This document shows, piece after piece, positions 6,352 to 13,224 of a DNA stretch of 13,419 bases. Position 1 is the first letter of the stretch, and every line of letters starts with the position of its first letter. The notes beneath the pieces were generated by a model. It saw only the letters and a program-made list of their open reading frames with translations. It was not told the origin of the DNA and did not search any database. Origin of the DNA: Oscillospiraceae bacterium (GTDB lineage Bacteria > Bacillota > Clostridia > Oscillospirales > Ruminococcaceae); the NCBI GenBank assembly GCA_022511485.1, contig JAFLUJ010000315.1:1-13419 (forward strand). The letters run 5' to 3'. The position numbers and the translations under genes are program-made.

Positions 6352-8280
6352 TCAGACTATTCTTCTGAACTGTTTTTCAAGCTCCCGCTTTGAAAGCTTG
6401 AACATTACCGGTCTGCCATGTGGACAATATCTTATCCGCTCGTCGGTGAGAATAGTTTTAACTATCTCCGACAGCTCTGCAAGTGAAGTTATATCATTAG
6501 CCTTTATTGCTGCCTTGCATGCAAAGGTATGATACATATCGTCAAGTATTTCCGGCATGGGATTTTCTTTGTTTTCGCTGATATTCCTTGCCAGCTCTAT
6601 CATAAGATCGGAAGGATCGCAGCCGTCCAGTATGCCGGGTATTCCCATAACGCTTACCTTTGACGCTCCGGAGATCTCAAACTCAAAGCCAAGCTCACGA
6701 ACGAAATCCTGATTCTGGATAACGGCATTAAATTCCTCAAAATCAAGAAGAACTTCCACCGACTGGAGCATAAGCTGACAAACCAGCTTCTGAGCTCCCG
6801 ATCTCAGCTTTTCAAAAAGGATACGCTCATGTGCGGCGTGCTTGTCAACGAAAATAGTATCATCCTCAACCTCGGCGATTATGTAATTTTTAAACGCCTC
6901 CCCTATGACTCTGAACCGTATCTCCTTTTGCGGTTCAGGTGGAGAAACCGTCACATTCGTCCTCTTTTCAAAGGACGAATGTGAAATATATTTAAAGCTT
7001 TTTTCCTCCGTGGGAACAAGCTGTTCTATTGCAGGCTCGTCATCCTGAGTATCAACAGGAATATCATAAGGGATATTAACAATATCCTCGTCCTGCTTCG
7101 GTTCCAGAGGGGTATGCTTCGGCGTAACAACGGACTGCTCCGGCATCTGCTCACGATAGGCAGGCTTGATCTCGGAAACGATCTCTGCTGCCGGAAGCTT
7201 TATCTGAGTATATTCCGGCGGTTCGTTATCCTGCACCTGAGGCTTGGTATAATCGGGTTTCGGAGCTTTAATGTTGATCTCTTCGGGGGCGCTGTCCAGT
7301 AAAATCGCGTTTTTCACTGCGAAAAATACGCCCTCCGAAATTACCCTGTCGTCGGTGAAACGAACCTCCGTTTTGGTGGGATGGACGTTTACATCCATTA
7401 TTGAAGGAGGCACGGTCAGTCTCAACACACAGGAGGGAAACTTCCCTTCCATAATGCTGTTCATGTAAGCATTCTCCAACGCACGGGAACAAACCAAAGA
7501 CCTTACATATCTGCCGTTGATAAAGAAGTGCTGCATAGTGCGGTTAGGTCTGCCGAATAGCGGTTTTACAGTAAAGCCGTCGATCTTTATCCCATTAAGC
7601 TCGTAATCCACTGAAAGCATGGAGGCTGCAAACTGTCTTCCCATTATTGAATACACTGAGGAATACAGCTCTCCGTCTCCGGAGGTTATAAACTCCTGCT
7701 TATTGTCACGTATGAATTTAAAGGCTATTTCCGGATGGGAAAGAGCTATCTTATCAACGATGGCACTTATTGCGTTTCCCTCGGCTACGTCTTTTTTAAG
7801 GAATTTCAGCCTTGCAGGGACGTTGTAAAAAATATCCCTTATGATTATCGTCGTTCCCTCGGGACAGCCTGTACGCTCGTAAAGCTTCTCCTCGCTTCCC
7901 TCAATGGAATAGTGAGTTCCGTACTCCTCACCGGAGGTTTTCGTCAGCACGTCCACCTTTGCCACGGCGCATATGGAAGCAAGAGCCTCCCCACGGAATC
8001 CAAGGGTAAGGATACTGTTAAGGTCGTCTTTATCATGTATCTTGCTTGTGGCATGGCGCAGAAAGGCAACAGGAACGTCCTCATATTCAATACCGCAGCC
8101 ATTGTCGGTTATGCGGATATAGTTCACGCCGCCGTTTTTTATTTCCACGGTTATACTTGTTGCACCGCTGTCTATTGAATTTTCAACAAGCTCCTTGACA
8201 ATAGAGCTGGGACGCTCTATTACCTCTCCCGCAGCGATAAGCTCGGCGGTCTCCTTGCTTAGAACTTGTACCTTTGACAT
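6352..8280 (-). CDS. mutL: DNA mismatch repair protein MutL
   Basis: Matchmaker and, in bacteria without MutH, the nicking endonuclease of mismatch repair. 642 aa. The N-terminal GHKL ATPase is intact: ELVENSIDSGA (Glu33, Asn34), DNGCGI (59-64), GFRGEALASI, then NGRYVRS and VHPTKTEVRF of the transducer domain. A variable, Pro/Glu-rich linker spans about 340-450. The C-terminal dimerisation/endonuclease domain has DKHAAHERILFE (479-490), CKAAIKAND, and CPHGRP (619-624), so the metal-binding motifs are present. The usual DQHA reads DKHA. The ATG at 8280 has GAGGTG close upstream. It is 18 bases after the small zinc-ribbon gene that separates it from mutS. MutL with an endonuclease motif implies strand discrimination not based on Dam methylation. 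Confidence 0.97.
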   Translation of the reverse strand: MSKVQVLSKETAELIAAGEVIERPSSIVKELVENSIDSGATSITVEIKNGGVNYIRITDNGCGIEYEDVPVAFLRHATSKIHDKDDLNSILTLGFRGEALASICAVAKVDVLTKTSGEEYGTHYSIEGSEEKLYERTGCPEGTTIIIRDIFYNVPARLKFLKKDVAEGNAISAIVDKIALSHPEIAFKFIRDNKQEFITSGDGELYSSVYSIMGRQFAASMLSVDYELNGIKIDGFTVKPLFGRPNRTMQHFFINGRYVRSLVCSRALENAYMNSIMEGKFPSCVLRLTVPPSIMDVNVHPTKTEVRFTDDRVISEGVFFAVKNAILLDSAPEEINIKAPKPDYTKPQVQDNEPPEYTQIKLPAAEIVSEIKPAYREQMPEQSVVTPKHTPLEPKQDEDIVNIPYDIPVDTQDDEPAIEQLVPTEEKSFKYISHSSFEKRTNVTVSPPEPQKEIRFRVIGEAFKNYIIAEVEDDTIFVDKHAAHERILFEKLRSGAQKLVCQLMLQSVEVLLDFEEFNAVIQNQDFVRELGFEFEISGASKVSVMGIPGILDGCDPSDLMIELARNISENKENPMPEILDDMYHTFACKAAIKANDITSLAELSEIVKTILTDERIRYCPHGRPVMFKLSKRELEKQFRRIV

Positions 8281-8298
8281 TTACACACCTCTGTAAAT

Positions 8299-8580
8299 TT
8301 ATATATCCTTGTTTTCATATTCCGGTGGAATAATCAGAATCGCTCCGCAATTTTCACAGCGATAAGCTATGAGATTGCTAAAAAAACTAAATCCTTGTAT
8401 AGTACCAAAAATTACATGATCAGGTTTAATAAGAAAAAGTGATTTAGGAAATTTTTCATGCTTTTTAATTGTTTTATCACTGTACCATTCTAATGGCGTC
8501 GAATGACGGGAAGCATAACCACTTCTAGCTAATTTTACAAGACCCTTTTCCATATTTCCGCCGCATCTGGAACAATTCAT
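8299..8580 (-). CDS. Small zinc-ribbon protein, resembles DUF6487
   Basis: 93 aa. It begins with a CxxC knuckle (Cys3, Cys6) followed by GGNMEKG, and ends with YRCENCGAILI (Cys75, Cys78), so the two pairs can bind one zinc. The layout (N-terminal CxxC with ME-G, a central Trp, and a C-terminal YRCxxC) recalls the uncharacterised DUF6487 group. That is pattern memory, not a search result. The middle carries a hydrophobic stretch (VIFGTIQGFSFFSNLIAY). The ATG at 8580 is preferred over a GTG at 8589, because AGGTG (8591-8587) lies 6 bases before the ATG. That site overlaps the mutS stop codon, so translation may be coupled. GC is about 34% by hand count, clearly below mutS. No function can be given. 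Confidence 0.8.
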   Translation of the reverse strand: MNCSRCGGNMEKGLVKLARSGYASRHSTPLEWYSDKTIKKHEKFPKSLFLIKPDHVIFGTIQGFSFFSNLIAYRCENCGAILIIPPEYENKDI

Positions 8581-8589
8581 AAAATTCAC

Positions 8590-11196
8590 CTACTCCAGCA
8601 TTTCACAAAGCTCTTTGAGGAAATACTTTGCATCCTCGTCGGTAAGCTCGTCCACATTTGTTTTCCTAAGCTTTTCTATTATACGGTCGTTGCCTATGCT
8701 TCCGAAGGAAATTTGATCCTCATCCTTATGTATATGCTCCGCCTTCTCCTTTTCCATATCAGCAAGGAGACTTTTTGCTCTGCTCAGGACTTTGTTCGGA
8801 AGTCCTGCCAGCTTGGCAACGTCAATTCCATAGCTGTCGTCAACGCCGCCCCGGACTATCTTACGCAGGAATTTTATGTCCTCTCCCCGCTTCTTTACTG
8901 CCACGCTGTAATTTTTAACTCCATCTATCTGGTCTTCAAGCTGTATAAGCTCATGATAGTGGGTAGCAAAAAGAGTTTTACAGCCAAGAACTCTTGAATT
9001 GGCAATGTACTCCGCAACGGCTGTTGCTATGCTTATTCCGTCATATGTAGACGTTCCCCGTCCCACCTCGTCAAGAATGACAAGGCTCTGCTTTGTAGCA
9101 TTTTTAAGAATGTCCGCCACCTCGCTCATTTCCACCATAAATGTGGACTGTCCTGCTGTAAGATCGTCGGAAGCTCCTACTCTGGTAAAAATTTTATCAA
9201 CGATGGTTATTTTAGCGTGCTTAGCCGGCACAAAACATCCTATCTGCGCCATAAGTGTGATAAGGGCAGTCTGGCGCATATAAGTGGACTTACCGGACAT
9301 ATTAGGTCCTGTTATGATCGCCATACGATTCTGGTTAAGGTCAAGATAGGTGTCGTTGGGAACATATATCTCATCTGTCAGCATAAGTTCAACGACAGGA
9401 TGTCTGCCATCCTTTATGTCGATTATGCCGTCAATGGCAATATCCGGCTTTGTATACTCATTTTTAAGGGAGGTATATGCAAAGGAGCAGAGCACATCTA
9501 TCTGAGCAAGAGCAGAGGCGGTCTCCTGGACTTTTACCAGCTGTGTGGCAATGAAATCCCTTACCTCGCAGAAAATATCATATTCAAGGGAAAGTATCTT
9601 CTCATTTGCGCCGAGAATTTCGTACTCTGTCTTTTTCAGCTCATCGGTTATAAACCTTTCACAGTTAGCAAGGGTCTGCTTTCTTATATATTCCTCCGGA
9701 ATTTTGTCATAGTAGGACTTTGTGACCTCAATATAATAACCAAAAACACGATTATAGCTGATTTTCAGATTTTTTATGCCTGTCCGGTCTCTTTCACGCT
9801 GTTCGATCTCTTCAATGATACCCTTTCCTCCGTTTATAATGCTGCGGAGACGGTCAAGCTCTTCATTGAAGCCGTCCTTTATAACTCCGCCCTCTTTAGC
9901 GCTCATGGGAGGCTCGTCCATAATGGCATTTTCAATAAGACCGGAAATTTCTTTCAGGGTATGTATTTTTTCATTCAGATCAACCATAAGCTTGCAAGAG
10001 AAATTATCCATAAGCATTTTTATGGCAGGAAGCCTTAAAGCCGTCAGAGAAAGTGATTTCAGATCACGGGGAGTGGCGTTTTTATACATAACTCTCGTCA
10101 TAAGACGCTCAATATCATACACTCCGGAAAGCTCCTCTGAAAGCTCCTCCCGGATAACTGATTTTTTGCAAAGCTGCTCCACTGCGTCCAGACGGTTTAT
10201 TATTATAGCGGGCTTTATCAGCGGCTGCTCTATATAGGCTTTAAGCAGACGTCTGCCCATAGATGTTTCCGTATGGTCAAGAACCCAAAGGAGACTTCCC
10301 TTTCTGTCCTTGCTGCGCATGGTTTCGGTAAGCTCCAGATTGCGGCGGGCGGTCATGTCAAGCTCCATAAAATATCCGTCATTGTATCTTTTTATTTCTG
10401 TGAAACGTCCCACAAGAGCCTTCTGGGTATCGCTTATATATCCGAAAAGACCGCATACGCAGGCAGCTTCGGCTGTATCCTCATTAAGACCTATCTCAAT
10501 AAGCTCGGAAATATTGAACTGCTTTAAAACGGTATCTGCCGACATACTGACATCAAATTTCTCCGCATCAAGCATCTGGACAGAGCTGTTCAGCTTATTC
10601 TTTATGAAATCAGACACCTGACTGTAGTCAAAAAATCTATCATTAAACAGTATCTCCACCGGTTCAAAACGTGCCAGCTCATTGATTATCTCAGTCTGGA
10701 CATCATTTCCTGCTTTCTTAAAAAGATGTACCTCTCCTGTGGAAATATCCGCAAGGCAGACTGCACATTCCTTATCTGCTGCATATATACAGCAGATGTA
10801 GTTGTTCCTTGATTCGTCAAGAAGACTGCTTTCAGTCAATGTACCTGGAGTAACGATCCGTATTACATCACGCTCCACGATACCGCCCTTGGCATCCTTT
10901 GGATCGGTAAGCTGCTCGCAGATAGCCACCTTATGTCCGCATTCTATAAGACGCTTTATGTACATTTCGCTGGAATGATACGGAATACCGCACATAGGAG
11001 CACGCTCATCAAGACCGCAGTCCCGTCCAGTAAGAGTCAGTTCAAGCTCTCTGGATACAGTAACAGCGTCGTCAAAAAACATCTCATAAAAATCTCCCAG
11101 ACGGAAAAACAGTATATGTCCCTCGTATTTTTTCTTTACGGCAAAATACTGCTTCATCATCGGCGAAAGACGACTAAAATCTATCTGCACAGCCAT
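8590..11196 (-). CDS. mutS: DNA mismatch repair protein MutS
   Basis: Mismatch-recognition ATPase that binds mispairs and small loops and recruits MutL. 868 aa from the ATG at 11196, typical of MutS1. The mismatch-recognition motif is GDFYEMF, with the intercalating Phe36 and Glu38. The connector, lever and clamp regions follow. The Walker A is GPNMSGKST (630-638, Lys636), then the region with TLMAQIGCFVPA and RVGASDDLTAGQSTFMVEM, and Walker B LVILDEVGRGTSTYDG. QISFG near residue 828 sits where other MutS proteins carry a beta-clamp-binding motif. Start choice: an in-frame TTG at 11250 has no ribosome binding site before it. The GGAGG at 11248-11244 serves an overlapping out-of-frame ATG better. 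The ATG at 11196 begins exactly at the conserved N-terminus (VQIDFSRLSPMMKQY) but lacks a strong site. Confidence 0.96.
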   Translation of the reverse strand: MAVQIDFSRLSPMMKQYFAVKKKYEGHILFFRLGDFYEMFFDDAVTVSRELELTLTGRDCGLDERAPMCGIPYHSSEMYIKRLIECGHKVAICEQLTDPKDAKGGIVERDVIRIVTPGTLTESSLLDESRNNYICCIYAADKECAVCLADISTGEVHLFKKAGNDVQTEIINELARFEPVEILFNDRFFDYSQVSDFIKNKLNSSVQMLDAEKFDVSMSADTVLKQFNISELIEIGLNEDTAEAACVCGLFGYISDTQKALVGRFTEIKRYNDGYFMELDMTARRNLELTETMRSKDRKGSLLWVLDHTETSMGRRLLKAYIEQPLIKPAIIINRLDAVEQLCKKSVIREELSEELSGVYDIERLMTRVMYKNATPRDLKSLSLTALRLPAIKMLMDNFSCKLMVDLNEKIHTLKEISGLIENAIMDEPPMSAKEGGVIKDGFNEELDRLRSIINGGKGIIEEIEQRERDRTGIKNLKISYNRVFGYYIEVTKSYYDKIPEEYIRKQTLANCERFITDELKKTEYEILGANEKILSLEYDIFCEVRDFIATQLVKVQETASALAQIDVLCSFAYTSLKNEYTKPDIAIDGIIDIKDGRHPVVELMLTDEIYVPNDTYLDLNQNRMAIITGPNMSGKSTYMRQTALITLMAQIGCFVPAKHAKITIVDKIFTRVGASDDLTAGQSTFMVEMSEVADILKNATKQSLVILDEVGRGTSTYDGISIATAVAEYIANSRVLGCKTLFATHYHELIQLEDQIDGVKNYSVAVKKRGEDIKFLRKIVRGGVDDSYGIDVAKLAGLPNKVLSRAKSLLADMEKEKAEHIHKDEDQISFGSIGNDRIIEKLRKTNVDELTDEDAKYFLKELCEMLE

Positions 11197-11237
11197 AATA
11201 TACCACAACTGACCTGCCGCCAATGCCGACAGGTCAT
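11181..11237 (-). CDS. Possible 18-codon leader frame overlapping the mutS start
   Basis: A short frame, MTCRHWRQVSCGILWLCR, starts at ATG 11237 and stops at TAG 11181. Its ribosome binding site GGAGG lies 6 bases upstream (11248-11244), the best-placed one in the ylbF-mutS gap. It overlaps the mutS ATG (11196) in another frame and ends 13 bases past it, which would allow termination and re-initiation at mutS. No known leader peptide is recognised. It may be fortuitous, the true signal being a long-spaced site for mutS. Confidence 0.3.
   Translation of the reverse strand: MTCRHWRQVSCGILWLCR
11211..11235 (-). promoter_or_regulatory. 9-bp hairpin just upstream of mutS
   Basis: On the transcript GACCTGTCG (11235-11227) pairs with CGGCAGGTC (11219-11211), with one G-U pair and a 7-base loop. 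It lies between the strong GGAGG and the mutS ATG. It is followed by AGTTGTGGTATATT, not a T-tract, so it is not a rho-independent terminator. It could hinder or reposition ribosomes at mutS. This role is inference. Confidence 0.5.
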
Positions 11238-11283
11238 GATCTCCCTCCAAAAAATTCAGAAAACGACAGTAACTGCCTGATTA

Positions 11284-11691
11284 TCAGCCGCAGCCGCCGC
11301 AAGTGGAGCAGCTTCCTCCGCAGCCCTGCTGCTCTGTAGGACAAGTCATGGGGTCTTCACCGTTTGCAGAATAGGTAATTACCATATTTATACGGTTAAG
11401 CATATCGTCCATAGCGTTTTTAGCTTCATTGTATGCCACCATATTTTCATTGGACATTATCTTGTTATAAAGCGCCTTGATTTCTTCATCAAGAGCGGTA
11501 AGTCTTTCAGCGCTCCTGTCGTCCTTGGACATTTCAGTGTTGAGCTCCATACGCTTTGTCTGGAAATCACCGATCATCTGCTGGAGAGCCTCGTCCTTGT
11601 CGTTAGCCTCCTTAGCCTTATAATATTCGGTATACCTTTCATCCTCCTGGATCATCTTGCCAAGCTCTCTTGCCTTATCAATTACGTTCAT
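11284..11691 (-). CDS. YlbF/YmcA-family protein with cysteine-rich tail
   Basis: 135 aa. Residues 1-107 are an all-helical YlbF/YmcA (Com_YlbF) domain: NVIDKARELGKMIQEDERY, then EALQQMIGDFQTKRMELN and MVAYNEAKNAMDDMLNRINM. In B. subtilis YlbF, YmcA and YaaT form a complex that binds Fe-S clusters and affects RNase Y-dependent mRNA processing, competence, biofilm and sporulation. The place here, between miaB and mutS, matches ymcA in B. subtilis (ymcB-ymcA-cotE-mutS-mutL). The tail (residues 117-135) has five cysteines (117, 124, 128, 131, 134) in a Gly-rich run, CGGSCSTCGGCG, suited to binding iron-sulfur or another metal. The ATG has AAAGGAG 9 bases upstream. It is 46 bases after miaB. Whether it acts as YlbF or YmcA is open, so no symbol is given. 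Confidence 0.88.
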   Translation of the reverse strand: MNVIDKARELGKMIQEDERYTEYYKAKEANDKDEALQQMIGDFQTKRMELNTEMSKDDRSAERLTALDEEIKALYNKIMSNENMVAYNEAKNAMDDMLNRINMVITYSANGEDPMTCPTEQQGCGGSCSTCGGCG

Positions 11692-11737
11692 TTCAAATAT
11701 CTCCTTTATAATTTTTTGTTGTTTTTATGCAAGCTCA

Positions 11738-13102
11738 TTATATAAGCTCGCCCTGCAATGCCCAGTTAAAGGCATTTGTGATCCTTACCTTTCTTCTCTG
11801 ACCTATTACCCCCGTGTCAGATCTTGCCTCAACGATGATAAACTCGTCGCTTTTGCCGGAACAGAAGCCTTCCTTGCCTGATTCTGCATCAAACAGCACA
11901 TCAAGAGTTCTTCCCACAAAACGCTTGAAGCCCATGTCTGTGATCTCCCTTTGAAGCTCCAGAAGCCGCCTCATCCTGCCGCTCTTTTCTTCATCAGAAA
12001 TTTTATCCTCAATAAGCGCTGCCTTTGTACCGCTGCGCACCGAGTATATAAACGAAAAAATGTTGTCATACCGGACTTCCTCAATTATTTTCAGAGTAGC
12101 CTGAAAATCCTCCTCGGTCTCGTTGGGAAATCCCACGATTATATCTGTACTAAAGGAAAAATCAAGAATCCTGCTTCTTGCGTAATTGACGATCTCCATA
12201 TATTTTTCCGCGGTATATCGTCTGTTCATAGCCTCAAGGATACGGTCGCTTCCCGACTGCAATGGCAGATGCAGATGCTTGCATACCTTTTCGCAGTCGA
12301 TTATGGTATCGATAAGCTCTTTTGTGGCGTCCTTCGGATGTGAGGACATGAAGCGAATCCTGAAATCCCCTTCAATTTTGTCTATCTCCCTGAGCAGCTC
12401 TGCAAATGTCACAGGCTCTGACAGCTTTTTCCCATAGGAATTTACATTCTGTCCCAGGAGCATTATTTCCTTATACCCTGCTTCTGCAAGCTGTCTGACC
12501 TCGTTCAGGACGGCTTCCGGTTCTCTGCTGCGCTCCCTGCCCCTGACATATGGCACTATACAGTATGAGCAGAAGTTGTCACAGCCATACATTATGGGGA
12601 TACTCGCCTTGATCTTATCGTTTCTTACAGCGGATATATCCTCAGGAATAGTTCCGTCGTACTCGGTTATATCGGAAACAGGCTTTTTATCCGTAAGAAC
12701 TGTATACAGCAGCCTTGGAAGCTCCTTTAAAGCATACGTTCCGAAGATCATATCTACGTGGCGGTAGCTTTTACGTATCTTCTGGACGGTTTTCTCCTGT
12801 TGAGCCATACATCCGCACAGTCCGATTACAAGCTCCGGATTTTTTTCTTTAAGCTTTTTAAGATTTCCCACAAGGCTGTAGACCTTTAACTCGGCGTTTT
12901 CCCTGACAGCACAGGTATTATAGATGATAAGATCCGCATTTTCAATGTCCTCTGTAATACCGTAGCCTATTTCACAGAGCACGCCCAGAATTTTTTCGCC
13001 GTCACTTACATTCTGCTGACAGCCGAAGCTATGTAAGTAGCAAAGCGGTGGAGCTTCTCTCCCGGAAAAAACTTCCTTTATCATATTAACATAATCGGGC
13101 AA
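11738..13102 (-). CDS. miaB: tRNA-2-methylthio-N6-dimethylallyladenosine synthase MiaB
   Basis: Radical-SAM methylthiotransferase that turns i6A37 into ms2i6A37 in tRNA, acting after MiaA. 454 aa. The N-terminal UPF0004 domain carries the auxiliary-cluster cysteines Cys28 (SFGCQQN), Cys64 (NTCAVRE) and Cys98 (CGCMAQQE). The radical-SAM domain carries CDNFCSYC (Cys174, 178, 181) followed by IVPYVRGRERSR, then LLGQNVNSYG, RFMSSHPKD, HLPLQSGSDRIL and DIIVGFPNETEEDF. A C-terminal TRAM RNA-binding domain covers about 385-454. The start is TTG at 13102: AAGGAGG lies 7 bases upstream and the promoter sits just before it. A frame opening at 13201 would begin upstream of the -35 box. By synteny it corresponds to B. 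subtilis YmcB. MtaB-type relatives use t6A, but the sequence and the nearby miaA favour MiaB. Confidence 0.95.
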   Translation of the reverse strand: MPDYVNMIKEVFSGREAPPLCYLHSFGCQQNVSDGEKILGVLCEIGYGITEDIENADLIIYNTCAVRENAELKVYSLVGNLKKLKEKNPELVIGLCGCMAQQEKTVQKIRKSYRHVDMIFGTYALKELPRLLYTVLTDKKPVSDITEYDGTIPEDISAVRNDKIKASIPIMYGCDNFCSYCIVPYVRGRERSREPEAVLNEVRQLAEAGYKEIMLLGQNVNSYGKKLSEPVTFAELLREIDKIEGDFRIRFMSSHPKDATKELIDTIIDCEKVCKHLHLPLQSGSDRILEAMNRRYTAEKYMEIVNYARSRILDFSFSTDIIVGFPNETEEDFQATLKIIEEVRYDNIFSFIYSVRSGTKAALIEDKISDEEKSGRMRRLLELQREITDMGFKRFVGRTLDVLFDAESGKEGFCSGKSDEFIIVEARSDTGVIGQRRKVRITNAFNWALQGELI

Positions 13103-13109
13103 GAGACAG

Positions 13110-13116
13110 CCTCCTT
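13110..13116 (-). promoter_or_regulatory. Ribosome binding site fixing the miaB TTG start
   Basis: AAGGAGG on the minus strand, 7 bases before the TTG at 13102-13100. It is the strongest such site in the window. It rules out the longer frame and explains how an uncommon start codon can work. Confidence 0.8.
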
Positions 13117-13141
13117 TTTGCCATTTTACAAATACACAAAT

Positions 13142-13170
13142 ATTATACCACTTTTCCACAAAGAATGCAA
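13142..13170 (-). promoter_or_regulatory. Sigma-A promoter upstream of miaB
   Basis: On the minus strand: -35 TTGCAT (13170-13165), a 17-base spacer, and a perfect -10 TATAAT (13147-13142) preceded by TGG (extended -10). Transcription would begin near 13135 and give a leader of about 30 bases. It can drive miaB, the YlbF-family gene, mutS, the zinc-ribbon gene, mutL and miaA. The short leader leaves no room for a riboswitch. Confidence 0.75.
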
Positions 13171-13224
13171 GATTTTTTGTACACTTTTTCTGATAAGGCA
13201 AAAGATGTATCTGTAAATTTATTT

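Noticed and set aside
9217..10038. A 273-codon plus-strand open frame inside mutS
   Set aside because: It lies wholly antisense to well-conserved MutS coding sequence, has no recognisable domain, and its composition looks like a mirrored reading of the real gene.
11249..11281. A terminator-like element after the YlbF-family gene (short GGCAG/CTGTC stem, then a T-rich run of six T)
   Set aside because: The stem is only 5 bp with a G-U pair, and the T-run lies about 10 bases away. At best a weak pause site.
11702..11729. A TTGCAT-16-TATAAA promoter-like pair before the YlbF-family gene
   Set aside because: The -35 matches only 3 of 6 and transcription would begin at or in the ribosome binding site, leaving no leader. 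The stretch is simply A-rich.
13103..13201. An N-terminal extension of miaB by 33 codons
   Set aside because: It would contain the -35 and -10 boxes and the AAGGAGG site within the coding region. The conserved protein begins after the TTG at 13102.
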